A DNA stretch of 64,000 nucleotides, taken from positions 1-64,000 of the forward strand of contig NZ_JAXBME010000012.1 of assembly GCF_033963835.1 (NCBI RefSeq). Reading direction: 5' to 3'. Below the pieces are notes generated by a model. The model was not told where the DNA came from. It searched no databases and worked only from the letters and a program-made list of their open reading frames with translations. Shown here piece after piece: positions 54,197 to 62,385 of the stretch (the first letter of the stretch is position 1; each line of letters starts with the position of its first letter). The position numbers and the translations under genes were made by a program. Source of the DNA: Cytobacillus sp. IB215665 (GTDB taxonomy: Bacteria; Bacillota; Bacilli; Bacillales; SM2101).

Positions 54197-55927
54197 TCAT
54201 AAATGGATATTTAATTTTTTCATCCTATTGTATAGTGTTGCTCGTGTAATTCCTAATCTCTTCGCACATGCTAGCTTATTTCCGTTATGCAATTTTAAAG
54301 CATGTAAGATAACCTTTTTCTCATGAGCATGTAATTCGTCACTTAATGTCCCGATCTCATGTGAAAGGATTTCAGATGTTGAAAGAGCAAATGATGTCGA
54401 TTCGCTTGTTTTGATAGGATCGATTGTAAAAGGTAAATCTTCATGATTTATATTTCCTTCAGAGCTAAAAACAACTAATCTTTCCACAACATTGCGTAGC
54501 TCTCGAATATTTCCAGGCCAATCATATTGTAGTAGTTGTTCCATCACAGTCTGAGATATACCGTGGATTGGACGGTTGTATCTAATGGAAAATTCATATA
54601 AAAAGTAATGCGTAAGCTCTACAATATCTTCTTGTCTTTTTCGTAAAGGTGGAACATTTATGCTGACAACATTTAGTCTGTAAAATAAATCTTGACGAAA
54701 ATCTCCTTGCTTTACTAATGACTCTAGGTCACGATTCGTTGCAGCGATAATGTTTATATCAGCATTTATCTGTCTTGTTCCTCCAATGGGGTAGAATTTT
54801 CTTTCTTGTAGAACTCTGAGTAGTTTAACTTGCATGTCTAGGGGCATTTCACCGATTTCATCAAGAAAAAGTGTACCACCAATCGCAAGCTCAATTTTAC
54901 CTTTCTTACCTTTTTGGTCTGCACCTGAAAATGCTCCTTTTGCATATCCAAATAATTCACTTTCAAACAATGATGAAGGAATGGCTCCACAGTTTATTGG
55001 AATAAAAGGTGCATCATGAGGTTCACGTGTATCATGAATGGCTTTGGCGAATAACTCTTTCCCGACTCCACTTTCACCAAGAATTAAAACAGTTGTATTT
55101 GTTGTGCATATTTTCTTTGACAATTGAATGGTTTTCTTTATAGCTGAGCTATTACCTTTTATCGTATCAAATGGATCTTTTAATCGATTTAACTTTGCAA
55201 CTTCTTGTTCAAGATGTTGGACTTTTGTAGACATATTAAATAATTCTTGATTTAGGCGAACCTGACTCGTTATGTCCATTTCGGTTACTACTGCTCCTAC
55301 GATATCATTTTCTAGGTGAATGGGATTTGAGTTAATTAAGACGAATAGGTCTGAGCGAGGTTTGTGTTGATGGCGATATAAAGAGCGGCCTTCCTTTAAT
55401 GTTTTCATGATTTCTAGTTTGTCTATGTCAAAAAAATCGGTGATCGGATTTCCTAAAATTTGCTCTTTACTTAAAGAAAAAATTTTTTCAGCTCCTTCAG
55501 TCCAAACGTGAACGATGCCTTGATGATCGATAACCGTAACCGAGGCATCGATTGTATTGATGACAGCATCGAAGTAGGCATTTAATGATTGGTAGGAATA
55601 ATACATTTTATCTATAAACTGCTTGATACTAACATAACCTATGACTTCTTTCGTATTTTGTACAAGAACGATACTGCTGCTTGTTAATTCACTAATTAAC
55701 TGAGCAACAGAACTATTTGCAGGAATTAAACTGACTTTTTCAAGCTGTGTTGTGGGTTTGTCAAAAAGTGCAAAAAAGTAATTATCCTGATCTTTGACAA
55801 AGATCATTGGAAAATCGTCTATGTTAGTTAATTCGTTAGAAGCATGTTGTTCATTAAATTCTTCTTTTGAATATAATAAAAACTCAGTATCGATAAAATC
55901 AATGGCATTTGTATATGTTATTGACAT
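54197..55927 (-). CDS. Sigma-54-dependent transcriptional activator
   Basis: The 576-residue activator has an N-terminal region (about 1-110, possibly CBS-like), a PAS domain (about 115-225), a central AAA+ domain (about 255-490) with Walker A GESGVGKE (284-291), the sigma-54 contact loop GAFSGA (331-336, Ser for the usual Thr) and Walker B GTLFLDEIGE, and a Fis-type helix-turn-helix at the end (NKLACAKRLGITRATLYNRM). It should activate the three sigma-54 promoters around it, sensing hydroxyproline or a product. A run of eight G lies in its ribosome-site region. Confidence 0.94.
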   Translation of the reverse strand: MSITYTNAIDFIDTEFLLYSKEEFNEQHASNELTNIDDFPMIFVKDQDNYFFALFDKPTTQLEKVSLIPANSSVAQLISELTSSSIVLVQNTKEVIGYVSIKQFIDKMYYSYQSLNAYFDAVINTIDASVTVIDHQGIVHVWTEGAEKIFSLSKEQILGNPITDFFDIDKLEIMKTLKEGRSLYRHQHKPRSDLFVLINSNPIHLENDIVGAVVTEMDITSQVRLNQELFNMSTKVQHLEQEVAKLNRLKDPFDTIKGNSSAIKKTIQLSKKICTTNTTVLILGESGVGKELFAKAIHDTREPHDAPFIPINCGAIPSSLFESELFGYAKGAFSGADQKGKKGKIELAIGGTLFLDEIGEMPLDMQVKLLRVLQERKFYPIGGTRQINADINIIAATNRDLESLVKQGDFRQDLFYRLNVVSINVPPLRKRQEDIVELTHYFLYEFSIRYNRPIHGISQTVMEQLLQYDWPGNIRELRNVVERLVVFSSEGNINHEDLPFTIDPIKTSESTSFALSTSEILSHEIGTLSDELHAHEKKVILHALKLHNGNKLACAKRLGITRATLYNRMKKLNIHL

Positions 55928-55932
55928 TAGTA

Positions 55933-55940
55933 CCCCCCCC
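55933..55940 (-). promoter_or_regulatory. G8 tract serving as the ribosome-site region of the activator
   Basis: On the minus strand ATAGGGGGGGGTACTA precedes the ATG, with five bases between the G run and the start. Such a run is prone to slippage, so the strength of the site could vary. Confidence 0.55.
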
Positions 55941-56102
55941 TATTTTATGTATGTCTTTTTTTACACATTAAAAGATATTATACACTCATTTTATTTCATT
56001 GTTAGAACATTTACAATATTTAAATTATAAATCATAGGCATTTTAATTAGATATCTTTATTAGCGTGTTCATTTTTATATATGATTTTATATTTTTATTA
56101 CA

Positions 56103-56119
56103 TTGGTATACTTCTTGCA
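56103..56119 (+). promoter_or_regulatory. Sigma-54 promoter of the oxidase-epimerase unit
   Basis: TTGGTATACTTCTTGCA has GG and GC separated by ten bases, about 40 bp before the ATG of the FAD oxidase gene. TACACA and TATACACT motifs lie 110-150 bp upstream. Confidence 0.82.
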
Positions 56120-56159
56120 TTATGTAACTAAAGCAATTGTAGTTAGGAAGGAGTCTATC

Positions 56160-57344
56160 ATGTGTACGACAAAACATTGTGAAGTCTTAGTTATTGGTGG
56201 AGGTGTAATAGGAAGCGCAGTGGCATATTACGTTTCCAAATCAGGATACGATGTAACTGTAATAGAAAAAGGGGAACTAGCTAGTGGAACTTCATCAAGG
56301 TGTGACGGGAACATCTTAGCAATTGATAAAGACCCCGGATTTGATAGTCAAATGTCACTTGAGAGTCAAAGGCTCGTTGCTCAATTAAGTAAAGAATTAG
56401 AGCACACTTTTGAATATAGAGCACCAGGAAGTATTTTAGTTTGTGAAAATGAACAGGAGATGGTGGCAGCAGAAGAATGGGTCAGAAAGCAGAAGGCAGC
56501 TGGACTTCCGTTTCGTATGCTTGATCGATCTGATATAAAGCAAGAATCTCCTTATTTCGCTGATGACCTACTCGGAGGAGTGGAATGTCAAACGGATTCA
56601 ACAGTTAACCCATATTTAATGACATTTTCATTATTTGAAGGGGCGAGGAAGTATGGAGCTCAAGTTGTTACTCATGCTGAAGTAAAACAAGTGAACAAAA
56701 CAAAGAATCATCAATTTATAGTAGAAACATCTAACGGAACTTTTACATCAACATATGTCGTGAACGCTGCAGGGGTATGGGCTCCTAGAATAGGAGAAAT
56801 GTTGGGCATCACTATTCCGATTAAACCAAGAAAAGGACATATCATCGTTGCAGCAAGGCAACAGCCAATTGGTCTCCGTAAAGTAATGGAATTTGGCTAT
56901 TTAATTTCTAAATTCGGTGGGAAAAGAATGGTTGATGAGACAACAGAGAAGTATGGTGTTGCCCTCGTTTTTGAGCCAACAGCCAGTCAAAATTTTCTTA
57001 TAGGGAGTAGCAGACAGTTCGTCGGATTTAATACGACCGTAGATATGGAAGTGATAAAGTGTATGGCAAAGAGGGCGATTCGTTTTTACCCTAAGCTAGC
57101 TGACTTCTCACTCATTCGAACATATGCAGGATTACGTCCGTATACGGAGGATCATTTACCCATCATTTCACAAGTTGAAGAGATACCAAATTTCTTTATA
57201 GCAGCTGGGCATGAAGGAGATGGGATCAGCTTGGCAGCAATCACGGGAAAATTAATTGATGATCTTATACAAGAAAAGTCAGGATCAGCAGTTCCATTAA
57301 AACCACTAAGATACGATCGCTTTAAAGAGAGGGTGACACAATAA
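56160..57344 (+). CDS. D-hydroxyproline dehydrogenase, DAO-type FAD subunit (HcnC/LhpB-like)
   Basis: The 394-residue flavoprotein has the DAO signature CEVLVIGGGVIGSAVAYYVS, the GELASGTSSRCDGNI segment and the C-terminal AGLRPYTEDHLPIISQVEEI. This is the substrate-oxidising subunit type in D-hydroxyproline dehydrogenases and related opine oxidases. Its ATG at 56160 follows AGGAAGGAG, and its stop overlaps the epimerase start. The other three subunits are encoded on the opposite strand 2 kb away, under their own sigma-54 promoter. Confidence 0.87.
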   Translation: MCTTKHCEVLVIGGGVIGSAVAYYVSKSGYDVTVIEKGELASGTSSRCDGNILAIDKDPGFDSQMSLESQRLVAQLSKELEHTFEYRAPGSILVCENEQEMVAAEEWVRKQKAAGLPFRMLDRSDIKQESPYFADDLLGGVECQTDSTVNPYLMTFSLFEGARKYGAQVVTHAEVKQVNKTKNHQFIVETSNGTFTSTYVVNAAGVWAPRIGEMLGITIPIKPRKGHIIVAARQQPIGLRKVMEFGYLISKFGGKRMVDETTEKYGVALVFEPTASQNFLIGSSRQFVGFNTTVDMEVIKCMAKRAIRFYPKLADFSLIRTYAGLRPYTEDHLPIISQVEEIPNFFIAAGHEGDGISLAAITGKLIDDLIQEKSGSAVPLKPLRYDRFKERVTQ

Positions 57345-58369
57345 TGAAAGCAAGGCAGGTGTTTTCAACAATTGACACACATACAGGAGGGAATCCAACA
57401 AGAACTGTAATTAATGGTCTCCCAAAGTTAGAAGGCAAAACCATGTCTGACAAAATGCTATATATGAAAAAAAATTATGATTATATCCGGCAGTTTTTAA
57501 TGTACGAACCGAGAGGACATGATGTGATGTCAGGTGCCTTAATCACAGAGCCTTGTCACCCTGAAGCAGATATTGGCGTGATTTACATTGAGACAGGCGG
57601 CTATTTACCTATGTGTGGTCACGATACAATTGGAGTTTGCACAGCACTAGTTGAAGCAGGGATGATTAATACCCAGGAGCCGATTACAACTCTTACATTA
57701 GATACACCTGCAGGGCTGGTCAAGGTTAATATAACAATCTCTAATGGTAAAGCAATTGAGGTAGCCTTTTGTAATATCCCTTCTTTCTTATTGAAAAGCA
57801 TTAACGTAAACCTCGATGGCTATGGAGATATTCATTGTGATATAGCATACGGCGGAAATTTTTATGCAATAACAGATGCAAGAAAATTGGGGCTAGGACT
57901 CAACCCTGCTAATGCATCAAAAATAGTAGAAATAGCTGTAAAACTTCGAGATAAAATAAATGAAAGCACTGAAATTGTTCATCCTGAACATCCATTTATT
58001 AATGGCTTAACTCATGTAGAATTTTTTACGTACCCGAGTCACCAAAATGCACACGTGAAAAATACGGTTGTCGTCCCACCTGGTGGAATTGATCGTTCTC
58101 CATGTGGTACAGGGACGTCTGCAAAACTTGCGACATTGTATGCAAAACATGAGATAGCATTAAATGAGCTATTTATTCATGAGAGTATTGTTGGAACGAC
58201 GTTTAAAGGAAGAGTAATACAAACGACTTCAGTAGCAAATGTTGAAGCAGTAATCACCGAAATATCTGGCTCTGCTTGGGTAATGGGGATGCACAATTTC
58301 TTTTACAATCCAAAAGATAAGCTGAAGGACGGATTTCTACTCATTCCACCAATGGAAGGACATGAGTAA
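57344..58369 (+). CDS. 4-hydroxyproline 2-epimerase
   Basis: This 341-residue enzyme of the proline racemase family turns trans-4-hydroxy-L-proline into cis-4-hydroxy-D-proline. Both catalytic Cys are present: Cys91 in YLPMCGHDTIGVC and Cys254 in DRSPCGTGTSAKLA. DIAYGGNFYAI is the substrate-binding strand. The Cys/Cys pair plus the D-hydroxyproline dehydrogenase genes favour the epimerase over proline racemase. Its ATG overlaps the upstream stop (TAATG). Confidence 0.9.
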   Translation: MKARQVFSTIDTHTGGNPTRTVINGLPKLEGKTMSDKMLYMKKNYDYIRQFLMYEPRGHDVMSGALITEPCHPEADIGVIYIETGGYLPMCGHDTIGVCTALVEAGMINTQEPITTLTLDTPAGLVKVNITISNGKAIEVAFCNIPSFLLKSINVNLDGYGDIHCDIAYGGNFYAITDARKLGLGLNPANASKIVEIAVKLRDKINESTEIVHPEHPFINGLTHVEFFTYPSHQNAHVKNTVVVPPGGIDRSPCGTGTSAKLATLYAKHEIALNELFIHESIVGTTFKGRVIQTTSVANVEAVITEISGSAWVMGMHNFFYNPKDKLKDGFLLIPPMEGHE

Positions 58370-58429
58370 TATAGGTAACTATCATATAAAATTGTTAACT
58401 TGCAATTTTTAATAATAATAGACTGTAAG

Positions 58430-58543
58430 ACGAGGTTTAATAAAAGCACCAATAATTAAAAGTAGAAAAAATGCCATGAACGCAAGATATAACATGCTTA
58501 TATGCTAGAACGAAACGCACCAATTAATGCGAAAAAACCATTA
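58430..58543 (+). repeat. Dispersed repeat, copy 17
   Basis: AGTAGAAAAAATGCCATGAA, CGCAAGATATAACATGCTTA and ACCAATTAATGCGAAAAAAC match the core and right half. The left end is degenerate. It lies between the two proline-racemase-type genes. Confidence 0.65.
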
Positions 58544-58567
58544 ATATGATCAACAAGAGGTGGAGTA

Positions 58568-59569
58568 ATGGAATTTAACAAATTGATTACAACTGTTGAT
58601 GTTCACGCGGCAGGTGAACCACTAAGAATCATCACTGGTGGAGTTCCTCCGATAAGGGGGAAAACGATGGAAGAAAAAAAAGATTACTTGGCAAATCACT
58701 TTGAAATTATACGTCATATTCTTATGAAAGAACCACGAGGACATGCAGGTATGAAGGGGTGTATGATTACTGAACCTGTTCAAGGAGACGCTCACTTTGG
58801 AATGATATTTTTCGACAATGAAGGGTATACATCTGTGTATGGTCAAGGGATTATTGAAGTTGTAACCGCAGCTATAGAGACAGGTTTAATAGACATTAAT
58901 AGTATGTCAAAAGATATAATTATCGACAGTGTAGCAGGCAAGGTCATAGCCCACGCACAATGTGATCGAACAACAGTAGACTCAGTAAACTTTCAATACA
59001 GTCCTTCATATTTAGATAATTCGATGAAAATACAATTAAATGTTCCACATCGTATGTTAAATGTTGATATTTCATACGGTGGTGCATACTATGCAATTGT
59101 AAGGGTTGGTGACATAGGAATAGAGCTTGATGTTACAAACTTAGTAGCAATTCGCAATATCGTCAAAGAGATTAATAAACAAATCGAAATGGATTTATCT
59201 AGCCATACCGATGGAGCTGTTAAAGAAATAAGCGGCGTGATATTATATGACGAAAGTCAGTTAAATAATTCAAAAGTACAGCTATTAGTAATGAACTGTA
59301 CAGGGCATATTGATCGATCGCCTTCAGTAAGCGGTACTAGCGCTTTAATGGCGGCATTGCATCATTATGGCAATATACAATATCAAGACAAACTTGTTTT
59401 TGAAAGTATAATAGGTGGTCAGTTAGTAGGAGAAATTAGTTCTATTACTAAATATGATGGTAATGATGCAATTACAATAAAAATAACTGGTTCTGCATTT
59501 ATAACAGGGCTACACCAATTCCTAGTAGATGAAGATGATCCGTTAAAGAATGGATTTTTATTAAAGTAA
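58568..59569 (+). CDS. Proline racemase-like protein lacking both catalytic Cys
   Basis: The 333-residue protein has the full family fold: TTVDVHAAGEPLRIITGGVP, KEPRGHAGMKGCMITEPVQG, ISYGGAYYAIV. But the first catalytic Cys is Tyr91 in TSVYGQGIIEVV and the second is Ser253 in DRSPSVSGTSALM; the GHD motif is also lost. The N-terminal part resembles trans-3-hydroxy-L-proline dehydratases, which keep the first Cys. It may be a binding or regulatory protein, or an enzyme with other chemistry. No sigma-54 box is seen before it. GGTGGAG precedes the ATG. Confidence 0.8.
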   Translation: MEFNKLITTVDVHAAGEPLRIITGGVPPIRGKTMEEKKDYLANHFEIIRHILMKEPRGHAGMKGCMITEPVQGDAHFGMIFFDNEGYTSVYGQGIIEVVTAAIETGLIDINSMSKDIIIDSVAGKVIAHAQCDRTTVDSVNFQYSPSYLDNSMKIQLNVPHRMLNVDISYGGAYYAIVRVGDIGIELDVTNLVAIRNIVKEINKQIEMDLSSHTDGAVKEISGVILYDESQLNNSKVQLLVMNCTGHIDRSPSVSGTSALMAALHHYGNIQYQDKLVFESIIGGQLVGEISSITKYDGNDAITIKITGSAFITGLHQFLVDEDDPLKNGFLLK

Positions 59570-59779
59570 TGATTGAATATATCGCTGATCAAAGAATGGA
59601 CTTTGTCCAATGAATTATAACAAGTAACTTGTGGATCGTATCTTAACTATGTAATCATCCAACAATTCTTTTTTCAGTTTAGTAAATAAAATAATTATAC
59701 TAAAAATCACAACATGTTTTTGTCTCTGTTTTTTAAAGGTTTTTTTCACATGAATCGTTAATATACGTATGTAGGAGGT

Positions 59780-59880
59780 GGTATCAAATAGAGTTGGTAC
59801 CATCTTTTCTTCTGTAACATAAGGACAATCGCGTAACATTAATTCAAGAACTGCTATTTAACAATGTTTACAAAAAGTGG
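59780..59880 (-). repeat. Dispersed repeat, copy 18 (right end truncated)
   Basis: On the minus strand ACTTTTTGTAAACATTGTTA begins it, and TTACAGAAGAAAAGATGGTA with CCAACTCTATTTGATACC matches the core. The right third is missing. Confidence 0.65.
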
Positions 59881-59944
59881 GTTATTAATAAGCATAAACT
59901 CTATTAAAACGTTTACCCAGCTTTGTATGCTTATTTATTAGATG

Positions 59945-59989
59945 AAAAAAAGTCGGATCCTGATTCATTTTGGATTCGACTTTTTTAAC
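59945..59989 (+). terminator. Terminator-like hairpin before the GH25 gene
   Basis: AAAAAAGTCGGATCC pairs with GGATTCGACTTTTTT with one mismatch. It is symmetrical and can work on both strands. Confidence 0.75.
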
Positions 59990-60071
59990 TAAGCGAATTA
60001 TTTCATTTATTTAGTGATTTTGTACAAGCACACATTATTTAACTGCATATAGTGAAATAAGGAGTCGATAA

Positions 60072-60854
60072 ATGATGAACAAAACACTTATCGTGGATGT
60101 ATCACACCACCAAATTACTAGTAATATTAATTGGGCAAAGGCTGCTGAAGAAGTAGCGTTAATGATTATTAGAGTGCAATATGGTTCTACTGTTATTGAT
60201 CGTGAATACGTCAAACATGTAAATAACTGTAAAAAATATGGTATTCCATTTGCTCATTATGCATACGCTAGGTTTGTCAGTGAAAACGACGCAATTGTAG
60301 AAGCGCGTGATTTCCTTAGTAGAATTGATCTAGGTGCAAAGTTTTTAGTAGTTGATGTTGAGGAACAAACAACGCCCACTGTTGCACAGATGAAACCTGC
60401 TACACAAGCATTTATTGATGTGTGTAAGGCAAGTGGCTGGAAAGTAGGATTGTACACAGGTCATCACCTTTATAAACCTTTCGGTATGGATAAAGTGAAC
60501 GCAGATTTCCTATGGCTTCCTCGATACGGTAGCAACGACGGCACTCAGCAAAAGAAACCAGACTACCCTTGTGAAATTTGGCAATACACTAGTAAGGGAA
60601 AAGTGTCATGGTACAATGGTAATCTTGACTTAAACACTTTGAATGGGAGCAAGTCGTTAGCATGGTTTATCGGTGAGGATGAAGAACCTGTGGAAAAAAA
60701 AGACTATGAAGGACATTGGGCAGAAGAATCAATCCTCAAAGCTATGAATAAAGGAGTTCTTACAGCTAACAGTGAAGGAAACTTCAGAGTGAACGAACAT
60801 GTAACGAGAGCACAGCTAGCCACTGTTTTAGATCGATTAAAGTTATTAGAATAA
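60072..60854 (+). CDS. GH25 muramidase with a single SLH domain
   Basis: The 260-residue protein has a GH25 lysozyme domain (about 3-200): IVDVSHHQITSNINWAKAAE with the catalytic Asp, FLVVDVEEQTTPTVAQMKPA with the D-x-E pair, and CEIWQYTSKGKVSWYNGNLD. A single S-layer-homology motif follows (about 212-260: GHWAEESILKAMNKGVLTAN, VTRAQLATVLDRL). No signal peptide is visible, which is unusual for a wall-bound enzyme. AAGGAG lies eight bases before ATG 60072. Confidence 0.9.
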   Translation: MMNKTLIVDVSHHQITSNINWAKAAEEVALMIIRVQYGSTVIDREYVKHVNNCKKYGIPFAHYAYARFVSENDAIVEARDFLSRIDLGAKFLVVDVEEQTTPTVAQMKPATQAFIDVCKASGWKVGLYTGHHLYKPFGMDKVNADFLWLPRYGSNDGTQQKKPDYPCEIWQYTSKGKVSWYNGNLDLNTLNGSKSLAWFIGEDEEPVEKKDYEGHWAEESILKAMNKGVLTANSEGNFRVNEHVTRAQLATVLDRLKLLE

Positions 60855-61064
60855 CATTCGTTATTTACAAAATAACTAGGAAGAATCTACTAAACATATA
60901 CCAATTGATTGTTGAGATTTAAGTTGATAGTAAGCTAAAAGAAAAAAGGTATATAGCTATACTATGTAGAAATAGAATATAGAAGAATGATTCAACAGCT
61001 AAAATTATCAACATAATTTAAATCCTAACAAAAATGAAGCAGAGGTTGTGGAAGGGATGATGAA

Positions 61065-61466
61065 ATGATGCATGAATGTAACATAAAAGTACGCTTTTCT
61101 GAAACAGACGCACTAGGACATGTCAATAACACTAGTTATTTTACTTACTTAGAGGAAGCTAGGGTTGAATATTTTAAGCAATTTGATCCACATTGTGATA
61201 TTAAAGATTGGAAATATGTTGTAGTTTCAATAAAATGTGATTTTATTAATCAAGCTTTCTTTGACCAACAATTAAGAATTTTTTCAAGAGTATCCCACGT
61301 AGGTACAAAAAGCTTTAAAATAGAACATTTAATTGTTGATGCTCATACGAATCAACATATTGCAAAAGGAGAAGCTGTGATTGTCTATTTCAATTTTGAA
61401 ACCCAGCAAAGCGAGGCTATTCCGGATCAATTAAGGTTGGAACTAGAAAAAGAATTGGTAGTTTAA
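61065..61466 (+). CDS. Acyl-CoA thioesterase (hotdog fold)
   Basis: The 133-residue protein belongs to the 4-hydroxybenzoyl-CoA thioesterase type: CNIKVRFSETDALGHVNNTS with the active Asp, followed by YFTYLEEARVEYFKQF. It should hydrolyse an acyl-CoA; the acyl group is unknown. Two adjacent ATG codons (61065, 61068) could start it. It stands alone. Confidence 0.9.
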   Translation: MMHECNIKVRFSETDALGHVNNTSYFTYLEEARVEYFKQFDPHCDIKDWKYVVVSIKCDFINQAFFDQQLRIFSRVSHVGTKSFKIEHLIVDAHTNQHIAKGEAVIVYFNFETQQSEAIPDQLRLELEKELVV

Positions 61467-61825
61467 AAAACAGTAACGGATGTATGTTCTATTAAAAGTG
61501 CTTAAATTGTTAGCCATTATAAATAATAATAAAACGAAGGATAGTGAGCAAAGTATAAAGTTGCTCTATTTATCCTTATTTTGTTCGCAAATGAGCTAAG
61601 TTACAACAACAAATTTGTTATCAATATTGTTTTATAAAGGTTTAAAGCATCTGTAATGTTAGGAGTGTAACCTTCAACAGCATGTCTTGGCAAACGAGCA
61701 TTTCCTATTCTCAAAAAGTTATTTGAAATAACATAATCAAAAATTGAATATAAATTACAGAGGATTGCTTTGTTAAGTTTAATTATACAATGACTAATTC
61801 CTTTTCATAGCAGATGGAGGTAATG
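61467..61825. other. Intergenic region with a terminator only
   Basis: Apart from the hairpin near 61537-61586 I see no gene, repeat copy or promoter motif in this stretch. Confidence 0.5.
61537..61586 (+). terminator. Terminator of the thioesterase gene
   Basis: AAGGATAGTGAGCAAAGT pairs imperfectly with AGTTGCTCTATTTATCCTT and is followed by ATTTTGTT. Confidence 0.6.
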
Positions 61826-62206
61826 ATGGTAACAAATGTTTACAATGTTTTATTAATTGTTTGTTCCTTGTATTTAGTATGGAAAAAAGATGAAGTAGAA
61901 TCGTATTTTCCCTTAAAAGTAGTCGGATATTTTATATTAGGATCCTTTGCTTTTAGTTTCAATCAAATTACACTTCCCCTTGGATTTATATTGTATATTT
62001 TATTCTTTCGGCCAGCTTTGAACGTAGAAGTAAAGCGCATGGCGGCGGTATTTGGTGTTATTACTTTTACCATTGTCCATTGGATTCTACCATATGCTAT
62101 TAATGAATGGCAAAGCCGTCCATTATTTATTGAGCATGAACTTGGTTCAGTATATACAATTAACTTTCAAGATGAATATAGTATAGGAATCCATTTAAAG
62201 GTCTAA
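61826..62206 (+). CDS. Unknown small membrane protein
   Basis: The 126-residue product starts MVTNVYNVLLIVCSLYLVWK and has four predicted helices, near residues 5-18, 31-45, 48-60 and 73-92, with a soluble C-terminal part that ends EYSIGIHLKV. The family is not recognised. ATG 61826 is chosen because GGAGG lies five bases upstream. Confidence 0.7.
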   Translation: MVTNVYNVLLIVCSLYLVWKKDEVESYFPLKVVGYFILGSFAFSFNQITLPLGFILYILFFRPALNVEVKRMAAVFGVITFTIVHWILPYAINEWQSRPLFIEHELGSVYTINFQDEYSIGIHLKV

Positions 62207-62211
62207 ATAAT

Positions 62212-62246
62212 ACAAGTACACCACTAAATATTAGTGATGTACTTGA
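62212..62246. terminator. Terminator-like hairpin between convergent genes
   Basis: AAGTACACCACTAA can pair with TTAGTGATGTACTT around ATA, with one mismatch. No long T run is present. Confidence 0.5.
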
Positions 62247-62385
62247 TCATTATTATTATATAATGTGTGACATAACAGACGAATATAAACTCAATCTATA
62301 AAAAAACAATATTCATTCATCTTTAACTTAATAAATTCCTATAAATTCCTTCTTTTGGCTGGTGCCTTCAAAGAGGTTTACTATC

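Noticed and set aside
59615-59839. 74-codon minus-strand frame after the second racemase-like gene
   Set aside because: It overlaps a repeat copy, has no ribosome site and is low in complexity.
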